Positions 1-12,187 are shown, counted from the stretch's first letter. The stretch: DNA of 64,000 nucleotides from Pyropia yezoensis (GCA_009829735.1 CM020619.1:20155816-20219815), one strand, 5' to 3'. The notes: a model not told the origin generated them from the sequence alone. Numbers and translations: made by a program.

Positions 1-1643
1 TTTTCCTTACGCAGGACAAGCAAGGTCCCCTTGAACAAACAGGGTGTCCAGGCGGCTACCAGTTGAGCAGGTAACTGCCGTCATTTCTCCCTCCACGCTC
101 GGGGAAAACGGGTAGAAGTACCGTGCCGTCGGAGATTCGGCCAGATACTTGGGGAGAGCGCCTGCCCTACTCGTTCCCCGGGTCCGAGGATTCCTTGGAG
201 GTCTCGGTCTCCAAGTCAAAGGCCGTAGGAGCTTCCTTGGCCAGAGCCTCCGTGATGCTCTGCAAGGTTGCCATCCGGATTGCGTGTACCTGTGCCTTGT
301 CAATCTTGGAGGGTGCTCGCCTGTCAGCCCAGTTGAGTGCCTTCGCAAACACCAGTCCTTGTCGCTTGAGCTTCTTCTGGAGGTCCTTGGGAATGGTCGG
401 GCACTGATGGGACACGTGGTCCTCCTTCTGGCACAGGCAACAAGACTGGAACCTCTGGTTCTTGGCCTGCGTGGGGCGACCACGGAAGGTTGCTCCTTGG
501 AGACAAAGCCGCCCCACTTGTCTCCTGACACCACGGGTGAGGTCTCGCCAACTGCGAGTACCGGTACAGGGCTATCACCTCCCTTGTACTTGTCGGGTCC
601 GGGACAAACTCGCGACAACGGCTTGGAAGACGACAACATGGGAGCCTGGAGGGCCTTGGCTTGCCGGTACTTGCCCTGGGTGTAGGCCATCAGCTGCTGG
701 AAGGTATTTTCTTGGTGTTCCTGGTTGTAGTTATGAGCTTCTACTTGAAGGTATTGAGGAAGCCCTTCCGAGAAGATCGTCTTCAGCCTGTCCTCAGGGT
801 AAACGTTGCCACAGGCCTAGCTCATCTCCCGGACACGGCGGGCGAAGGTCTGTGGAGTCTCTTGTCGCTCCATGGTTGCCCAGTTGAACTTGCCCACTGC
901 CTTGCGCAGGGAGTCCGCGTCAGGGTACTTGGATAGGAGCCAGTTGAACGCTTCCGGGTAGCTCCCAACGGTACGCCCAACGATGTGTCCGGCTGAGTCT
1001 GGTAAAACCTGTGCGAACCGCTGTTCCGCGTCTCCGTTCATGAAGTTCACCTGGAGGTAGAGTGCCTTGCCCTCTGACACATCGTTGTCGTTGCATGCCT
1101 TGACAAATCAGCGCAGGAAGGCAAAGATAAGCGCCGGCTTCTTCCCGGAAAACTAAGGATGTCCCCCGAAGCTCGGCTGCATGCGCCGGTTCAGGGATGC
1201 CATTTTTTTGGCCATCTTCCGGGTGTAGCCTTGGTGTTGGTTCTCCAGCTGGTAGCTGCCCCAATACGTGACCTTGTTCAGGTTGGCATCCCCCACTTGG
1301 TGTGCAGGGAAGTAAAACGCGTCTAGCCTGCGCCGGGTGGGACCCGGGGATGCGTCCCAGTCGCATCCCTCCTCAGAGCTGGAGGAACTGGTCTCGCTGG
1401 TGCTAGAGGGACGACGACGCCGCCGCCGCCTCCGGCTGCTCCGGGTACCGGGTTGGAGCTCCCCGCCCCATAGGACGCAAGGGGAGAAAGCCCTTGGCCG
1501 GTCCCAGGACTCGAGGTCTCAGGGTGACCCGTAGAACCAGTCACATCGGTGCCTCTGGTACTGCTCACGCCTATTAAAAGAGGTGTATACAACCAGATGC
1601 CATGTGTAGGTCCAGGAGTAAGCACACCAGGGGCTATCCCTGG
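1..1643 (-). pseudogene. Gag remnant of retroelement C, downstream part
   Basis: A degraded retrotransposon Gag read leftwards on the minus strand. Pieces in different frames form one protein trail: a capsid-like segment around 817-1080, then a basic tail with a CCHC zinc knuckle (CCLCQKEDHVSHQCP, C-x2-C-x4-H-x4-C) at about 395-445. The reading frame changes several times and has stops, so it cannot make protein. The upstream part of the same gag lies at 11722-12003, on the other side of element A1, whose target duplication CCTGG marks the split. The left end runs out of the window. Zinc knuckles bind genomic RNA in Gag proteins; the family (Ty3/gypsy-like) is inferred from this layout and the shared primer-binding site, not from pol, which is not in the window. 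Confidence 0.7.
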
Positions 1644-2112
1644 TGTGGCAGTATTGACCCCCAAGTAGGGGGGCAGCACGTGCCATGCAAGGGGCGGCTG
1701 GCCACTAGCCTGACCCGTTCCTCCCCCTGCATTTGGGTCCATACTCCCTAAGTTTGGGAAAGTTAGCTTAGTAGTAAATCCAACTTGGATTTGAGGGTTT
1801 TCTGCATTTATCGTCTTGAATCTTTGTGTGGCCCGGTGGGCAGGTGCTGGGGTGGGAGATTCTGAGTGGCGAGATTCTGAGTGGACCCTGGGGGGATAAG
1901 GGGAGGGACAGCGGGGCCTGGCCCTGCTTCCCCGTCCCGACCAACAAAATGTTGGACCACACACCATCTTCTTGTTTGTCAGTGGGGGGATTGCCCCACA
2001 ACAGGGATAGAGAGTGTGTGACTTGCACTTCTTCTCGTTCCCCCGACACGGAAGGCAGCCCTTGTACACCGCCCCAACTTGGTTGTCGCGTGTGCGAGAG
2101 CTTTTTGCCACA
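1644..2112 (+). repeat. 5' LTR of A1 (469 bp)
   Basis: Starts TGTGGCAGTATTG and ends TTTTGCCACA, giving the inverted terminal repeat TGTGGCA/TGCCACA. It is the same length as the A1 3' LTR and matches the LTRs of A2 and A3. The primer-binding site follows two bases later. Confidence 0.95.
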
Positions 2113-2114
2113 TT

Positions 2115-2132
2115 TGGTGGAGCAGCATGGGA
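2115..2132 (+). promoter_or_regulatory. Primer-binding site of A1
   Basis: TGGTGGAGCAGCATGGGA begins two bases after the LTR. It matches the 3' end of a tRNA ending ...CTGCTGCTCCACCA (one mismatch here relative to the A2, A3 and C copies). It would prime minus-strand DNA synthesis. The tRNA identity cannot be set from this window. Confidence 0.85.
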
Positions 2133-2231
2133 CAGAGGTAAACTTTACCTCCGGGTGCACCCGGGTATAGGGGGCCCTCTGTCTCAGAGAAACGGTGGAC
2201 TTGGACCGTGTCATACGTATCGTTAGCCAAC

Positions 2232-4994
2232 ATGGCTAGTTCGGACCCCCCGTCGTCCGGGGAGTACACGGGTGACGCACGTACTTCAGTGCCTTTGAAT
2301 ACTGGTGAGACACAGGTGGGTTTACCTGGGGTCGCAGAGGGACTAGAGGTCCCTCAAGCCAGCAGGACTGGAAGTGTGGGCGGGCAACTGGCCACCCCGA
2401 CTCAGTCGGGAGTTCATTCGGGTGAGACTCCTGATGTGGGTAGGCCGAAGTCTGGCCACCGCGTGGTACACTCAACAGGAACGTCCCAAGGTGAGAGGAC
2501 TGTCCCCGCGGGTTTCACTCGGGTTGGAGCCAACTTTGGCTTGGAGCCGTCGCCAACTAGGCTTTCGGAGGACGGCGGACCTCCGTTGGTCGGCGATGGG
2601 CTCGCGCCCATGCCCCCGGTTGAGACCCCTGTACATCGTGGCATCCCCTCAGGTCACCTCCCGGAGACGGACCGAGACCCAACTGGAGTCGTCAATCCAC
2701 TCCTCGCGGAAACTGTCCGTCGGGAGGCGACCAATGTGTTGCGGCAGACTTTGCCGGACCTGGTGGTCACGATGACGAATACTATTCTGAATCAGATTGT
2801 GGCGAGTTTGCCAGATGGCCTCAATGTCCAGACCGGATCGGGGCTTTCGAGCCCGCAGGCGCAGGGAGAATCCCTCCTGACGCCTATCTCGGGCCGCTCC
2901 GAACAGGGGGCGACCCCTGTGCCTCCAAACGAGGGAGCCACACCACACACGGTGGGGCGTACGCCCTTCACTGGGGAGCTTCCCTCGGAAACGCCGGCGG
3001 CTACACCAAGCTCGCCGCGGCAGAGGACAGGCACTGCGGGTCAGCTTACCCCAGTGCCTCAGCGGGTGTTCCCTCAACGTGAGGTGCCTGTAGGGACCCT
3101 ATGGGCCCTCCACGTGGGGGGACCTCGTAGAGATCGCGTGGTACCCCTGTGTCCACCTTCCTAGTGAGGAGGACGGGGCCGATTTGGCCCTTCGGGATTT
3201 TACTGGCTTCCGATCGGTCCCCTCCTATGGAGGTGGGACCGGGTCGCCATTGGTTCTGGGGCCCATTTTGGGATTTCCAGTGTATGGGATTTTCCCCTGA
3301 CCGGAATTGGCCTCTGGTCAATAATCCGGGATGGGATGCATTTGGGGTTTGGATTGCGCGTGCGTATTTTGTGTGATTGTGAGATTGGGGAGATCATGAG
3401 TGTTGGCACTGATGTCCTGCGGGGCTCTTCTCCCCCGTGTCTTGGAGATTCCTGCCCCGCTGGCAGGGATGATCCGTGGGGGAGGGGGCCCTCTGGACAT
3501 GTTGGAGGATTTTGATTGGCCCACATGTGGCCCGGTGTGGAGGGTTGCTGGGTGCGTGTGAGAGAGGGTAAGAGTGTGCGTGGGGGGTGCGCGTTGCTTC
3601 CCCCTTCGAAAAAAAAAACAGACTTGCGTGTGCTTGAACACTGTCGTCCTGGTCGCGGATCCCCGCGTGAACAAGCCAGGCGGTCGGAGGTTCAGTATCT
3701 CTCCCGTCTCCCCGCGTTCTTCGTGGGTTGTTTCTCTGTGTGTTCTGGGTGCTAGGCGCCTAAGGTACGTAAAACCACTACAGTGCCGCCCAAGATCCAG
3801 GTAGCCAATTCGGTCTACCAGAGGATCTTTGAATGTGAGACCTACGCCCTCCACAACACGTCGGTGGCGTATGGTCCTGTTCAGGCCAGAGCCATGGGCC
3901 GTGCCAAGAAGAATGCCCTTCACTCTTTTGGGCACAAAGCGGAGTGGGATGGAACTCCCCCCCTCCGTGTCTTTGAGTTCCTACGTCGTTTCACAAAAGC
4001 CTGTGACGAAAAAGCCATAAGCGAAGGCATGGCTTTTTACATGCTACAGGAGTTTACGAAGGGAGACCTGCGGACAGAACTTATGTCCCTCATGCCCAGC
4101 TCCTCAAGTGGAGGCGCTGGGGAGGTGACGTCCTATTTGGAGCTCGTCAACTGGTTGTTGAGGACCATGGTTGGTGAAGCGGCGTTGGCTTCTCAAGTCG
4201 AGGAGTTTACGCAAGCCCATCAGGAGGAGGCTGAGGACGAGTTGTCCTTTGCGGAGCGGGCTCGTAAGCTCAACAATCTTTGTGGGTTTCTTCGTCCACA
4301 AGCTGTGGTGAAAAGTCGGTTTGTGGAGGGACTTCATTGGTCAGTCCGGATGGAGACCCGGGAGCATAACACTGCCCGGGCAACCCTGGCTGAGTTGGTT
4401 AGGTTCGCCTACCTCAGAGGCGAGGCCTACCGCAAGTTGCGGGAGGAACAACGCCAGGAGCGTCAGGCCGAGTTGGCTAAGGAACGAGAGGAGGCGCGCC
4501 AGGCCAGAGAGTTGAGAGAGGCACGCCGAATCCGCAAGGAAAGGGTGGTAGCTGCCGTGGGAGCTTCGCAGGGTATCTCTTCGTCTTCCCCAGTCGGGAA
4601 GACCCCTCCGGGAGCTGACAATCGGTGTTGGAACTGCAACTCCGATGGACACTGGGCATATGATTGCCCCAAGTTGAGTAAACGCATTCAACAACTTGTT
4701 AGGAATGCGAGTAAGAAGTCGGCTACGAACGAAGTACGTTCACGCCGCGAGGGCGGACCTCGACCGGTAGTGGCGGTCGCCACACCCTCGGCGGAGGGGG
4801 CGGACACGTCGTCCTCGGACTCGTCGTCTTCCCCTTCGCCCTCAGATTCCGACGCCAAGTCGGCAAGAAACGAAGGACCGTCGGAGCTGGCCGTCCTAAG
4901 CTCACAACGGCACCCTCGGCCAAGTGGGCCAAGAGGACGAACCAGCCCTGCCGGATACTTCGGCGACCTAAGAGAGTCCGCCCACCTCGGGTAG
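2232..4994 (+). pseudogene. gag of A1, split by a solo LTR
   Basis: Gag polyprotein of element A1. The first in-frame ATG is at 2232; an earlier GTG at 2208 is less likely. The N-terminal third is rich in Pro, Thr, Gly and Ser. The capsid-like region follows the LTR insertion (from 3783), with the AEWDGTPPLRVFEFLRRF stretch typical of retrotransposon gag. The C-terminal part is highly charged and has a zinc knuckle CWNCNSDGHWAYDC (C-x2-C-x4-H-x4-C) near 4625-4670. The solo LTR at 3089-3782 plus its 5-bp duplication adds 699 bases, keeping frame but adding stops. Unlike A2 and A3, A1 has no amber codon near 4490 (AAGGAACGAGAGG here). Pol overlaps the 3' end in the -1 frame. Confidence 0.88.
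3089..3782 (+). repeat. Solo LTR (family D) inside A1 gag
   Basis: A 694-bp insertion beginning TGTAGGGACC and ending CCACTACA, flanked by perfect GTGCC duplications (3084-3088 and 3783-3787). A2 and A3 have the uninterrupted gag at this point, which proves the insertion. It has no internal coding region, so it is a solo LTR left after LTR-LTR recombination. The terminal TGTAG/CTACA recalls family B, but the internal sequence differs. Confidence 0.9.
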
Positions 4995-7900
4995 GACTCC
5001 TCAAGAACGTAAACCCACGTCGGGTCATCGCGGTGCTGACGGGTGAGAGCTTCCAGGTGGCTGGACGGGTGCAACTTGCCCCCGGCCGTGCCTGTTGTGC
5101 CCGTATCGTACTTGATACCGGGTCAGGAGCCTCCTTGATACGCAAGTCGCTATTACCAAAGGAGATGAAGCTCCAACGCTGGAAGTCTAAAGCCGACCAT
5201 CTGATCGATATCAATGGTGGGGTACTTCCCATCGTTGGTGCCGTGACCCGACCAACTAGGTTTGGGACCCATGAGGTCGACGTGACCTATGGAGTAGTTG
5301 AGAATATATCGGTACCCCTGCTTCTTGGTACCCCTTATGTTGTAACACAAGTGCCTTTGATTTGTGGCCCTGAGTATTGGGTGAAGTTGATGAATGGGGA
5401 AACCATCCCCATCCTTGGTAAGGGAAAGTCTGTGGCTCCTGTGACAGTCTCACAGTCGAAGCCTGTTTGCTCGGTGAGAGAAAAGTTTACTGCTACCCTG
5501 CGTTTAGCCCGCAAAGTCACGTTGCCCCCCAACTCGGTGGCGCACGTTGACGTTGTAACTGATTATATGGGGAACGGGTTGGTGCATCCTCACCCCCGTC
5601 TTGCTCGCAAGCACCAAGTGCACGTTGCCCTTGGCACGACGGAATCCAAAGCCGGAGTCCCGTGGAGGATCCAGGTTATGAATTTGAGCTCGTCGCCCAA
5701 GTACTTCAAGTCGGGAGCCAAGTTCGGCTATATCGACCAACACGAGGGACCGGTTGTAGCGGTCACCCTCAACGCGGGCGCAAGTAGCGACCCGAAGTCC
5801 GGAAAGGAGAAGCATCAAGCCAAGTCGGCCGCCTCTCCTCGGCCCCATGTGAACATGGAGAGTGTTCCGCGCAGGTTGAGGGTTCAAGTTGAACGCCTCT
5901 TGGACCAATATCACAGGTTGTGGGATGGTCAATTGGGACGTATGAGAGCCACCCAACACCGGATCGAGTTGAAACCCGGTGCACCCCCTATACGCAACCG
6001 ACCGTATAGGGGAGGACCCCGTTTAAGGGCCCTCGTTAAGGAGCAAGTCGCTCGCATGGAGGCCCTCGATGTGACTGAGGCCAGCAACGCCGAGTGGGCG
6101 AGTCCGGTGGTTATTGTCCCCAAAGTTGATGGGACCCCCCGGTTCTGTATCGACTACCGTAAGCTCAAAGAGAGCACGGTGAAGAACATTTATCCCCTAC
6201 CTAGGATGGCCGACTGTCTGGACTCCCTAGGGGAGGCGAACGTGTTCTCTACCCTGGACTGTAACGCGGGGTACTGGCGAATTCCCATTGCCCCGGAAGA
6301 CAGGCATAAAACTACCTTTACCTGTCACTGTGGTACCTACCAGTGCAAGCGACTACCGTCTGGAATGTGCAACGCGCCGGCAACTTTCCAGGGCGCTATG
6401 GACATGATTCTGGCCGGAGTACGGTGGCAGATCTGTCTCGTGTACCTAGACGATATCATTGTGTTCTCCCGAAGTCCGGAGGAACACATTGGCCATCTTG
6501 GCCTGGTGTTCAAGCTACTTGCTGACGCCGGTGTGTCACTGAAGGCGAGAAAGTGCCACCTCTTCACTCAAGAGGTGGAATACTTGGGACATGTTGTCCG
6601 TCCGGGGCGTCTCAGTGTCAACGAGAAGAACTTGAGGGCCATCCGTAAGGCTCAGTACCCCCGGACCCAGACCCAGATGAGGAGCTTCCTCGGGATGTGT
6701 AACGTGTACCGACGTTTCACCAAGGGCTTCGCCAAGGTGGCGAAGCCATTGAATGAGCTAGTGAGCTCAACGCTACCGAAGAACCTGCCTCCCCCAAGTC
6801 GGGTGGAGCAGGAATCCTTTGAGACTCTTCGAGACCTTCTGCTGAAGCCCCAAATCTTGGCTATTCCCAGGTTGGGAGGCCACTGCATCCTGGATGTGGA
6901 CGCTAGCTACGACCAACTTGGTTGTGTGTTGCTTCAGCAGCAGCCGGACAAGGAGTACTTGCCGGTGGGATACTTCAGCAAGTGAATGAACTCGGCCGAG
7001 AAGAACTACGGAGTCACCGAGTTGGAAGGACTCGCAGTGGTGTGGGCGGTGACGTCACTTCGTCACTACCTAGAGGGTGAGAAGTTCCGCATCCGATGTG
7101 ACCACCGCGCGTTGCAGTTCATCTTCAAGACGGATTGTACGAACACTCGTCTCAACCGGTGGAGGGTGCGACTGGCACCCTTCAACTTTTATATTGAGTA
7201 CCGACCTGGCAGGCAACATGCCCTTGCCGACGGCCTTTCTCGGGTACCTACCGAGGGGCCGGACACTCACTCAGTCGATGAGGACATCCCCATCGTGGGG
7301 GTAGTCACGCGCTCGGGTCAGGCGTTGGACCCCGAGGCGCCAGGGAACAAGAAGTACTTGCCCCTGTCCCTGGACGAGGTGGTGAAGGCCCAGGCCGAGG
7401 ATCTCTTCTGCAAGTCGCAGAGGGATACGCTGGATACAGTGGCGGAGACGCGGTTCTTTATCGGAGACGATTACCTCCTCATGAGAAGGGGGGTTTTCCA
7501 GGGGACCGAACAACTTGTCGTCCCCGCATCTCTCAAGGACAGTATTCTTGAGAGGGGCATAACGCTCCCACAGGTGGACACCTGCGGTCTAGTAAACTGT
7601 ACCGGACCCTGAGGACCAGGTACTACTGGCCTTTCATGGTGGTGGACATCTACAGTTGGGTGGCTGCCTGCACAAGTTGTGCGCAGAACCGTCTGGTGGA
7701 ACGGCGGCCTACTACGGCTATGCTATTGTTCCCGGCCAAGGAGCCCTTTTCCGCGTTGGCAATGGACATCCTTGGACCACTGCCAGTGACCGAGGAGGGC
7801 CCCCAGTACCTCCTGGTCATCTGCGATCACTTCACGAAACTTACGCGAGCGATCCCACTGGCAGAGATCACGGCCATGTCGGTCGTGTCAGCCTTCCTAG

Positions 7901-8856
7901 ATCACTGGGTTGCCGCGTATGGCATCCCGGACAGTACACTATCGGACAATGGACCGCAATTTGCGTCTGTACTGTTTCAGGGAGTGCTGGATATGTTGGG
8001 GGTTAAGGCAAACTATGCCACCCCCCACCACCCACAAACTAATGGGCAGGTGGAGCGCTTCAACAAAACTATTGTTCGGCAGCTGCGCCACTATGTGAGT
8101 GAGCACGTGAAAACGTGGGACCAATACATTTCTATTCTTACCACTGCCTACAATTCGCAGGTTCACTCATCTACCGGGGAAGTACCCCTCGCTTTTGTGA
8201 CCCCCCGTCGCGTGCGGTCTATCGCCGTGCGGCGGCCGCTCCCAACTAGGGAGGATGGTGGCAGTGCGCCTACTCCTACTGAGAGTAAGGCGGAGTTGGC
8301 TGCTAGGCTTGAAAACCTCATCCCTAAAGTCAGGGCTGAGATGGACAAAGCACAAAAGCGCTACAAGCGTACCTTTGACAAAAAGGTGCGCAACGCCAAG
8401 CATGTCCCCGAACAGGGTGACTGGGTATTTGTCCACTCACACACCCCAACTGGGGGTAAGTTGGTATTCCAGACGAAGAGGCCGTACCAGGTCCTTCGCA
8501 CTGCTGGGCGGCGCTTCACCATCGAAAGTGACGATGGGGTCCGCACAGTAAACGGACAGGATGTGGTCAAAGTTGCACCACCGCCAGCAGGCGATCCAGT
8601 TTGGGCGCGTGCGCTGGAAGCGTGGCGCCTGCCCTCGCTGCCTGCGGCCAAACATGGCCCGCAGGAGTACGTGTTCGATACGTTCATCGACCACGGATGG
8701 GATGAGGACACTAACCGCCTCATGTTGAGGGTGCGTCGGTTTGGCTACAAAGCCAAAGACGATACGTGGAAATATGTGGAGGACCTTCCCGCTGAGAAGG
8801 TCCGGGCATACTGTGCCCGGAATGAGATAGACCCTAAGAGCCCCCCCTCAACATGA
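4715..8856 (+). pseudogene. pol of A1 (PR-RT-RH-IN-chromodomain), two lesions
   Basis: Gypsy-order Pol in the -1 frame relative to gag; the frame opens after TAA at 4712-4714 and overlaps gag by about 280 bases. Seen in order: aspartic protease (LDTGSGASLI, about 5118), reverse transcriptase (FCIDYRKL; catalytic YLDD at about 6445), RNase H, integrase with zinc-binding and DDE parts (AMDILG, LSDNGPQF, QTNGQVERFN), and a C-terminal chromodomain-like segment (VRRFGYKAKDDTWKYVEDL). Two lesions: TGA at 6983-6985 where A2 has GGG, and a one-base loss near 7555 in the integrase finger. The RT also has FGLY changed to SGMC near 6358. Chromodomains steer chromovirus integration to marked chromatin. 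Confidence 0.92.
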
Positions 8857-8967
8857 GGGAAGGCCGGGTGGTAGTGCCAAGAGAGTGCTCCAAGTCGAAG
8901 TGATACGCAGAGTGGCTCTTAACTACAGCCCTAACCCTCACACTCTCACAACAAAGGCAGCTTCCAT

Positions 8968-10911
8968 CTAGGCGTGCATGCTAGACTCTCCAACCCCACG
9001 GCCCTCGCCCTCACGTGGAGGCGAGCGGCGAGACCCACTTCGATAACGCTCCCCACCAGTCGGGGGGGCCGGCGGCTCCAAGTCGGAACCGTCGCGCCCC
9101 TCACGGTCGCGCAAGTGGCGACGACCGCGGCTGCTCTTCTGCTTAGTCTTGCGCGCAAGTTGGCGGCGCAGACGGCGGACCGACTCCGACTATGACGGAG
9201 TCGAGGGCTCCGAGACGGAATAAGACAACTCGTCTTCCGACACGGAGGGAGAGCGCCGCGAGTGACGGCGACGACGGCGAGGAGGCGAGTATGCCCGGCT
9301 CGCCCGACGTTTGCGACGCCGAAGTGGGGCTGGCTGGGGCACAATAGCCCCGATGCGAGCCAACTCGGCCGTCAAAAACTCCGCCACCGACTCGCAACTC
9401 GCGGTCGCCACTGCAGTACGAACGCGCTCCTCAAGTTGAGGAGTCTCGGACGTTTGAAGGGTTGCGGTCGACGCGGCCAACCAGGACATGGTGCGCACCA
9501 ACGTGGTGATCATCATCTCTGAGGTTAGAGGCGTGGGCAATAACACCAACTTGGGGTATACCGTCAGGAGGGTGGCCCCCAAGTTGGGGGACACCGGGGT
9601 GGACGACTCAACGGGCACGCTTATCGGGATGTCCCCGTGCGGCTGGTAGGGGACAGGAGGAAGTGGAGGGGCACGCCGAGGTGGCGGTGCCCGAGTGTAA
9701 CTGCGACCCCTACTCGGGGCTTCCGCAGTGGGTTCAGCCATATGGTCATCGTGAGAGGGCACGGCCATCACTATGGCCTTGTCCGGGGGCGGCGCAGTGT
9801 AACGATCCACCCCCGGGGCATACGGGTAGTCCCCGATGCCCAACCCCTCTCGTAGCACCACACGGCCGTCGTGAAGTTCACGAGCGACCCATACGAACTG
9901 GCGAAGTGCGCCATCGTCCTTGGGCCCGTGGGTGGGGCGGCGCAACTTGTGCTCGATGCTCTCCCACTCGATAAACTTGTGGAGGCGGAGCATCTCCTCA
10001 AGTAGAGTGAGTTGTCCTGATGAGCACCCCTTAGCAGCTAGCTGAGGGGTGAGCTGTTCCAAACCTTGGATAAGCCGGAGGGGGAGATGCCAGAGCATCC
10101 GCCGCCGCTGAACACAAGACACCCAGGTCGACATGACCTCGAGGAGCCACTGGGTGGCCAACATGGCCCACACCAGGTGATCAGGGCCAGCCGTCAACAT
10201 GACGGAGCCGCAGTGGTCGAGCAACCAGGGTAGTAACGCAGGGAACCCGTAGGGGACCTCAACTTGAGGCCACCACTCGGGCTTTTTCGGGTAGTACTGC
10301 TCCTTACTGGCAGCTGACTGCTGCGGAAACTCAAGTTGAGCCGAGGTCACCAAGTAGGGACCTCGCCGGAAGTCCTTCTCCATCCGCACATCAAAGTGAT
10401 GAGTGTGCGGGTCAGCCTCGTGAAGGTACGGGGGGCGAGTTGCCACCGCGTTCCAGGTAAAGGTCGGCAGGTCGCCGGGACCCGGGATAGTTCCCCCGCG
10501 GTCCATCATGGCCTTGGCCCGCTGGACGTCTTCGATTTCCTCATCTTCCTGGAAGGCAAACTGGTCCGTCCTGAAGCCGGCAAGGAACGCGACCCTACGA
10601 AGATACTTCTCCCGTAGGCGGACCCATACCCGACCCATCGCTGGGCCAAGTCGGCCACAGCGAAGAACAGTCAACCCCTCCTCATACAGAGGCCAAGCGG
10701 GGTAGAACCACCGCCCCAAGGCCTCACGTGGGACGAATTGGCCCGCTTCCGGGTGAGATCCCGCCGTCAACCCAAAGCCGGGTGACGCGGGAGTCCCATC
10801 CCCCGGAGCGATCGCGGAGCCCCCGCCGGAAGTCCCGGCGGGCGCTGCACCGTAAGAGGTGTCCTCCATACGTTCGTCAAGAGAGTCGGTCTCCACCCCC
10901 GCGGTCGCCAT
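8968..10911 (-). pseudogene. Antisense ORF of A1 (aORF-A), nonsense-mutated
   Basis: A long ORF opposite in strand to gag-pol, lying between integrase and the 3' LTR. The ATG at 10911 (MATAGVETD...) is the likely start; the frame is open farther upstream but has no ATG there. Full length would be 647 aa, as in A2. A TAG at 9190-9192 (GAG in A2) removes the last 74 residues, which are Arg/Ser-rich. The product has no family I recognise: an acidic N-terminus, a central Trp/Leu-rich globular region, a Pro-rich linker, then an RS-like tail. Its stop faces the pol stop across 111 bp. The same ORF in the same place occurs in A2, A3 (remnant) and A4. Confidence 0.85.
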
Positions 10912-11234
10912 GGCTCTCCCCAAGTTAGGGAGAGACCCCCTGGTTGCAGCGGCACGAGACCCACGTCGAGTTGAGGGCGGCTCGGATCGTGGGTAAATGG
11001 GTGGCCTCCCCTGCGTCGGGCGGCCAAGGGGAAGGTGAAGGGGATGTGTTGGTGATGGTGAAGAAAGAAGCGGGGAGAGCAAGCTGCCGAGTGGGCAAGC
11101 TTGAGGAGAGGGGCGGTCAACGTGACCGCCTCCACGTCCACGTTACGTACGCTGAGGGACAGCAAGTCGCGCCCCCAACGCCGAGACGTGCGTTTACGCA
11201 CCGCCTCACAGGGCCGACCGGGTCGGTCGGAACT

Positions 11235-11247
11235 GAGGAGAGGGGAG
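11235..11247 (+). promoter_or_regulatory. Polypurine tract of A1
   Basis: GAGGAGAGGGGAG immediately precedes the 3' LTR and would prime plus-strand DNA synthesis. The same tract occurs at 46924-46936 in A3 and, on the minus strand, at 26800-26812 in A2. Confidence 0.85.
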
Positions 11248-11716
11248 TGTGGCAGTATTGACCCCCAAGTAGGGGGGCAGCACGTGCCATGCAAGGGGCG
11301 GCTGGCCACTAGCCTGACCCGTTCCTCCCCCTGCATTTGGGTCCGTATTCCCTAAGTTTGGGATAGTTAGCTTAGTAGTAAATCCAACTTGGATTTGAGG
11401 GTTTTCTGCATTTATCGTCTTGAATCTTTGTGTGGCCCGGTGGGCAGGTGCTGGGGTGGGAGATTCTGAGTGGCGAGATTCTGAGTGGTTCCTGGGGGGA
11501 TAAGGGAAGGGACAGCGGGGCTTGGCCCTGCGTCCCCGTCCCGACCAAGAAACTGTTGGACCACACACCATCTTCTTGTTTGTCAGTGGGGGGATTGCCC
11601 CACAACAGGGATAGAGTGCGTGCGACTTGCACTTCTTCCGGCTCCCCCGGCACGGGAATCAGCCCTTGTACACCGCCACAACTTGGGTGTCGCGTGTGCG
11701 AGAGCTTTTTGCCACA
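11248..11716 (+). repeat. 3' LTR of A1 (469 bp)
   Basis: Same ends and length as the 5' LTR, followed by the target duplication CCTGG at 11717-11721. Confidence 0.95.
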
Positions 11717-11721
11717 CCTGG

Positions 11722-12003
11722 AGGTTGAGGAGTAGAACCCACAGGAGGGAGACGTCTGCTGCGAGCGGACGCAAACGCTGTTGACCCCGGGGTGGCTCTT
11801 ACAGGAGAAACAGCCGGAGAAACGGGAGCAGGAAGTACTTGGCCGCCTGTAGACTCCAGTCCGCTACCGGGTGTCTCACCCAGGTCTGCTTCGCCCGTGG
11901 GGAGAACGCCGGGATCGGCACCGTCCCCCGCGGTGACCAGGGTTGCGTCAAGGGACGCGGGGTCTACCCCTTAGGGCACCGTCGTGTCAGGGAGGGTAGC
12001 CAT
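11722..12003 (-). pseudogene. Gag remnant of retroelement C, N-terminal part
   Basis: Start of the element C gag, reading left from ATG at 12003, about 190 bases after the primer-binding site. The frame stops after ten codons (TAA) and resumes in another frame with a Pro/Gly/Ser-rich N-terminus like those of the A-family gags. It continues at 1643 on the far side of A1. It is not functional. Confidence 0.6.
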
Positions 12004-12187
12004 ATTGGTCTCTTGACAGCCACAGTCCAGTTGCCTGCGTGTCCAAAGATCGCAAGACCACAAGAGAGGGGGTGAGAAGCCAGGAATGGGATTCTTGTGA
12101 ACGGGTGCAAATTCCCAAACCACAGAAGAAGACAGAACAGGAACAACCCAGCCGCTGCTCCCAAATGTCTCTTCTCAAGCACTCCAG

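Larger units (their letters stand above)
1644..11716 (+). mobile_element. Ty3/gypsy chromovirus-type LTR retrotransposon, copy A1 (complete ends)
   Basis: A complete insertion of 10,073 bp bounded by two 469-bp LTRs in the same orientation and by the 5-bp target duplication CCTGG (1639-1643 and 11717-11721). Order on the plus strand: 5' LTR, primer-binding site, gag, pol, then a long ORF on the minus strand (aORF), polypurine tract, 3' LTR. The two LTRs differ at roughly 20 positions by eye, so the insertion is not recent. It lies inside the gag of element C and is itself interrupted in gag by a solo LTR at 3089-3782. Pol has a stop and a frameshift and the aORF has a nonsense codon, so this copy is dead. 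Confidence 0.95.

Noticed and set aside
1323-2111. ORFs of 60-260 codons running through A-family LTRs in all copies
   Set aside because: They overlap LTR sequence, change length between copies, and have no coding pattern.
4715-4994. A slippery heptamer for the -1 shift from gag to pol
   Set aside because: Pol is in the -1 frame with an overlap in families A and B, but no X-XXY-YYZ site is conserved between A1 and A2 in the overlap.
10912-11082. Longer start for the antisense ORF in A1 (and 26967 in A2)
   Set aside because: The upstream frame is open but begins at TTG-type codons without an ATG. The ATG at 10911 (27138 in A2) is kept in A1, A2 and A3.
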